DNA of 8,709 nt from Lachnospiraceae bacterium (GTDB lineage Bacteria; Bacillota_A; Clostridia; Lachnospirales; Lachnospiraceae). The stretch lies in NCBI GenBank assembly GCA_024684065.1, contig JAIKXO010000094.1:1-8709 (forward strand). Reading direction: 5' to 3'. The stretch's first letter is position 1; each line of letters begins with the position of its first letter. Positions 6,406 through 8,709 of the stretch are shown piece after piece. Both the position numbers and the translations under genes were made by a program. The notes under the pieces were generated by a model. That model was not told the origin of the DNA, searched no databases, and saw nothing but the letters and a program-made list of their open reading frames with translations.

Positions 6406-6434
6406 TTGACATATTTTTGGATAAAACTTACAAT
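6406..6434 (+). promoter_or_regulatory. Sigma-A promoter of the BMP transporter operon
   Basis: A perfect TTGACA -35 box (6406-6411), a 17-nt spacer and a TACAAT -10 box (6429-6434, one mismatch). Transcription should begin near 6441, giving a leader of about 50 nt before the lipoprotein ATG. It is the best promoter in the window and suggests high expression. Confidence 0.85.
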
Positions 6435-6446
6435 AAAAATAAGCTT

Positions 6447-6464
6447 CACAATCTTGATATTGTG
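6447..6464 (+). promoter_or_regulatory. Small inverted repeat at the transcription start
   Basis: CACAAT and ATTGTG (6447-6452, 6459-6464) flank a 6-nt spacer just downstream of the predicted start site. It could be a repressor half-site pair or a 5'-end stabilising hairpin. The stem is only 6 bp and AT-rich, so the call is tentative. Confidence 0.3.
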
Positions 6465-6490
6465 CAAAATGAAAAAGGAGGATGTGATTA

Positions 6491-7669
6491 ATGAAAAAGA
6501 AACTATTGGCACTGGCATTATCAGGGATTCTGGCTATCGGAATAACCGCCTGCGGCGGACCGCCTGCGGTTACGGATGCGCCGGCAGATGAGCCTGCGGC
6601 GGCACCGGCTGAAACGACAACAGAGGCGCCGGCCGAAGAGGCCTCCGGAAACAAGGTTTACAACGTAGCCTATCTTGTAAACGGAAATCTTGGCGACAAA
6701 TCTTTCTTCGATTCCGCAAAAAGCGGGCTTGATGAATTGGAAGCGGCAGGCCGTATCAAATGCACGACCATAGAGATGGGCGGAACGGATGAGGATCAGC
6801 CCCGCTGGGCTTCCACGCTGGATGAGGTTTCTGCTGACGGCTCTTATGATCTGATAATCTGCGGCACATATCAGATGCCGGATTATCTGAAAGAAGCGGC
6901 AACGAACTATCCCGATCAGAAGTACGCGATCTTTGATGACACGACCTATGTAGGCGAAAACTCCAATGTAGTAAACCTTTCATATCGTCAGAATGATATG
7001 GGCTATCTTATAGGAGTGTTTGCGGCCGGTATGACCACGGACACCTCAGTTGAGAACATCAACGAGGATCCTGTCGTAGGATTTGTAGGCGGCGTTGACT
7101 CTCCTGTTATCAACGATTTCCTTCTCGGCTTCATCGAAGGCGCGCAGTCAGTCAATCCTGACATCAAGGTTGACGTACGTTATACGAACGACTATGTAGA
7201 TACCGCCATTGCTAAGGAATACGGGCTCTCCATGATCAACGACAACAAGTGCGATATCGTATGGGGTGTTGCAGGAAATGCCGGAAACGGTGCTGCTGAG
7301 GCTGCCCTTGAGACAGGCAAGGCCTGGTTCATCGGCGTTGATTCTGATCAGGAGCTTACGCTCTCTCCGGATCTTGCCGCTTTGACCCTTACCTCAGGTC
7401 TTAAGAACATCGGTAATTCCCTGATCTGGCTTTTTGATGAATGGGATGCCGGAAATACATATTGGGGCACGGAAGTTAACCTCGGTATCGCAGAAGGCGG
7501 AGTAGGCATCGTTACAGACAAGAACTTTGATAAGTATGCGAGCGATGAGACAAAGGCCGCTGTCAAGCAGGCAGAAGAGGATATCCTTGCAGGAAAGGTC
7601 ACCGTTGACAGCGCCATTGGCGATACCAGCGGAAAAGTTGAGGAGCTGAAGAAGGCAGTACAGCCTTAA
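6491..7669 (+). CDS. BMP-family (PnrA-like) nucleoside-binding lipoprotein
   Basis: A 392-residue substrate-binding lipoprotein of an ABC importer in the BMP/PnrA/NupN family, members of which bind purine nucleosides and related ligands at the cell surface. The signal peptide (MKKKLLALAL...) ends in a GITAC lipobox with Cys21 as the lipid anchor. A low-complexity Ala/Pro/Glu/Thr linker follows (22-54), then the two-lobed binding domain (57 to about 390). Family features include NVAYLVNGNLGDKSFFDSA (58-76, the GDKSF loop), VVNLSYRQNDMGYLIGVFA (about 160-178), VGFVGGVDSP (196-205) and IGVDSDQ (281-287). The length is normal. AGGAGG at 6476-6481, 9 nt before the ATG, is an excellent ribosome binding site. 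It lies 251 nt upstream of the matching ATPase gene, with several hairpins between. The exact ligand is not determined from the sequence. Confidence 0.92.
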   Translation: MKKKLLALALSGILAIGITACGGPPAVTDAPADEPAAAPAETTTEAPAEEASGNKVYNVAYLVNGNLGDKSFFDSAKSGLDELEAAGRIKCTTIEMGGTDEDQPRWASTLDEVSADGSYDLIICGTYQMPDYLKEAATNYPDQKYAIFDDTTYVGENSNVVNLSYRQNDMGYLIGVFAAGMTTDTSVENINEDPVVGFVGGVDSPVINDFLLGFIEGAQSVNPDIKVDVRYTNDYVDTAIAKEYGLSMINDNKCDIVWGVAGNAGNGAAEAALETGKAWFIGVDSDQELTLSPDLAALTLTSGLKNIGNSLIWLFDEWDAGNTYWGTEVNLGIAEGGVGIVTDKNFDKYASDETKAAVKQAEEDILAGKVTVDSAIGDTSGKVEELKKAVQP

Positions 7670-7705
7670 TCACATATTAAGACGAAAGGGAGTTAACAGC
7701 TCTCT

Positions 7706-7737
7706 TGTAATAGCCCGGTCACGCCCGGGCTATTACA
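7706..7737 (+). terminator. 13-bp hairpin after the binding-protein gene
   Basis: TGTAATAGCCCGG (7706-7718) pairs perfectly with 7725-7737 around a 6-nt loop, 37 nt after the lipoprotein stop. No U-tract follows, so it is more likely a 3'-end stabiliser or partial attenuator than a full terminator. This fits a highly expressed binding protein followed by less abundant ABC components. Confidence 0.6.
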
Positions 7738-7809
7738 GTGCCCGCCCGTTTATACGGGAAACGGATATGTTTCGTTCACTATAATTACCCTGCGGGCAAG
7801 GGCGGGTAC
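7738..7809 (+). other. Possible folded RNA segment with alternative pairing
   Basis: GTGCCCGCCC (7738-7747) can pair with GGGCGGGTAC (7800-7809; one G-U) and enclose small hairpins. The same 5' arm can instead pair GCCCGC (7740-7745) with GCGGGC (7792-7797), so the two folds exclude each other. A TATAAT hexamer (7780-7785) without a good -35 lies between. I match this to no known riboswitch class. Confidence 0.35.
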
Positions 7810-7821
7810 TTGCATGCCAGG

Positions 7822-7884
7822 GGCCGGCACACGCACTGTGCGGCCGGCACACGCACTGTGCGGCAGGCGCACAGTGCGTGCCGG
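7822..7884 (+). repeat. 20-bp tandem repeat plus inverted copy, GC-rich hairpin
   Basis: GGCCGGCACACGCACTGTGC occurs twice in perfect tandem (7822-7841 and 7842-7861). An inverted arm, GCACAGTGCGTGCCGG, follows at 7869-7884. The second copy pairs with the arm around a 7-nt loop with a 2-nt bulge; the first copy could compete for the same arm. Each of the three parts contains the palindrome CGCAC-T/A-GTGCG. It ends 36 nt before the ATPase start codon. A pyrimidine-rich TCTCTCTCTTTC follows but no U-run. Confidence 0.85.
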
Positions 7885-7920
7885 TAGCTGCGGTCTCTCT
7901 CTTTCAGGAAAGGATGGATC

Positions 7921-8709
7921 ATGACGGACGAAAGAACAAGCCGGGAAGAATATATCGTCCAGATGAAGAAAATAGAAAAGGTCTATTCCAACGGCGTTGC
8001 GGCAAATCAGGGCGTAGATTTCAACTTAAAGCGCGGGGAGATCCATGCGCTGATGGGAGAGAACGGCGCCGGAAAATCCACTCTGATGAAGATGCTCTTC
8101 GGGATGGAGCAGCCTACCTCGGGAGAGATAGTGATAAACGGGGAGACTACTGTCTTAAGCTCTCCTTCCGTGGCTATCTCGAAAGGTATCGGAATGGTAC
8201 ATCAGCATTTCATGCTGGTGCCGTCCCTTTCCGTGGCGGAAAACGTGGTGCTGGGCATGGTACCGAAAAAGGGGCTTTTCGTAGATAAGGAAAAAGCGGT
8301 TGAGATCACAAGACAGAATGCGGAAAAATACAACCTGCACGTGGAACCCGAAATGAGAGTGGCAGACATTCCGGTGGGAATGAAGCAGAAGGTTGAGATA
8401 TTAAAGGCTTTAGTAAGAGGCGCAAAGATCCTGATCTTAGACGAGCCTACCGCTGTACTCACGGCCCAGGAAACGGAGGAGCTCTTCCACGAGCTTACCA
8501 CATTGAAAGAAGAGGGCTACACTATAGTCTTCATATCCCATAAGCTTAACGAGATAAAAGAGATCACGGACAGGATCACTATCATGCGAAACGGCCGGAG
8601 CATGGGGGTCTATGAAACAAAGGACGTAAGCAAGGAGGATATCTCCAGGCTCATGGTCGGAAGAGATGTCATTCTTAACGTGCAGAAGGATCAGGCAAAG
8701 CCCGGGGAT
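7921..8709 (+). CDS. ABC importer ATP-binding protein (NupO-type), 5' part
   Basis: The first 263 codons of the ATPase subunit that should power import of the ligand held by the upstream BMP lipoprotein; the frame is still open at the window edge. Visible motifs: Walker A GENGAGKST (46-54), Q-loop Gln95 in MVHQHFML, a variant signature VGMKQKVEI (152-160) in place of LSGGQ, Walker B ILILDEP (170-176) with catalytic Glu175, and the switch His207 in FISHK. LMVGRDV (244-250) marks the end of the first cassette. Sugar/nucleoside importers of this class (RbsA, NupO) carry two fused cassettes in about 500 residues, so the second cassette and the two permeases are expected beyond the window. The ATG at 7921 has AGGAAAGGA 6 nt upstream; an ATG at 7914 is in another frame. 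The degenerate signature in the first cassette is usual for this class. Confidence 0.93.
   Translation, partial: MTDERTSREEYIVQMKKIEKVYSNGVAANQGVDFNLKRGEIHALMGENGAGKSTLMKMLFGMEQPTSGEIVINGETTVLSSPSVAISKGIGMVHQHFMLVPSLSVAENVVLGMVPKKGLFVDKEKAVEITRQNAEKYNLHVEPEMRVADIPVGMKQKVEILKALVRGAKILILDEPTAVLTAQETEELFHELTTLKEEGYTIVFISHKLNEIKEITDRITIMRNGRSMGVYETKDVSKEDISRLMVGRDVILNVQKDQAKPGD

Noticed and set aside
6200..6490. Purine riboswitch ahead of the nucleoside transporter
   Set aside because: The conserved purine aptamer junction sequences are not seen, and the predicted leader (from about 6441) is only 50 nt.
7822..7884. CRISPR array
   Set aside because: The two 20-bp units are directly adjacent with no spacers and the third is inverted; it is a hairpin repeat.
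7878..8288. 136-codon plus-strand ORF
   Set aside because: Another frame of the ATPase gene, which has all ABC motifs in the frame from 7921; this one is Arg/Gly-rich with no motif.

Overview
The window looks like a piece of a Clostridia chromosome, most likely a member of the Lachnospiraceae or a close relative. This is inferred from moderate GC content, AGGAGG-type ribosome binding sites, a clostridial-type DinB with the VDVNSAF motif, and a BMP-type nucleoside ABC transporter. No rRNA, tRNA, CRISPR array, transposase or phage gene is visible.

Left part (1-2390): a degraded accessory region. After about 480 gene-poor bases comes an intact STAS-domain anti-anti-sigma-like protein (485-775). 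It is followed by the first ~106 residues of a MATE efflux protein, which joins abruptly to the C-terminal ~280 residues of a thioester-reductase (NRPS/PKS-type, NAD-dependent) domain. The join carries a perfect 20-bp palindrome (1106-1125). This looks like the scar of a deletion that fused two halves of a former gene cluster, possibly for a secondary metabolite. Beyond it lie a doubtful small membrane ORF and low-complexity DNA.

Middle part (2391-6200): a strong hairpin, then dinB (Y-family polymerase IV, minus strand). Upstream of dinB on the same strand is a 21-codon ORF that is easy to miss. It has a near-perfect Shine-Dalgarno sequence and ends in a Gly-Gly leader-like motif. A divergent extended -10 promoter may drive a 133-aa helical protein of unknown function. 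Next on the minus strand are a membrane-anchored alpha/beta hydrolase with an intact Ser-Asp-His triad and, just upstream of it, a remnant of a type-B carboxylesterase.

Right part (6406-8709): a clean sigma-A promoter drives a BMP-family (PnrA-like) nucleoside-binding lipoprotein. The 251-nt gap to the next gene is packed with hairpins and a 20-bp tandem repeat. The ATP-binding subunit of the same importer follows and runs off the window edge. Together they should form the start of a nucleoside (or related ligand) ABC importer operon whose permeases lie beyond the window. The hairpin-filled gap probably sets the ratio of binding protein to ATPase.
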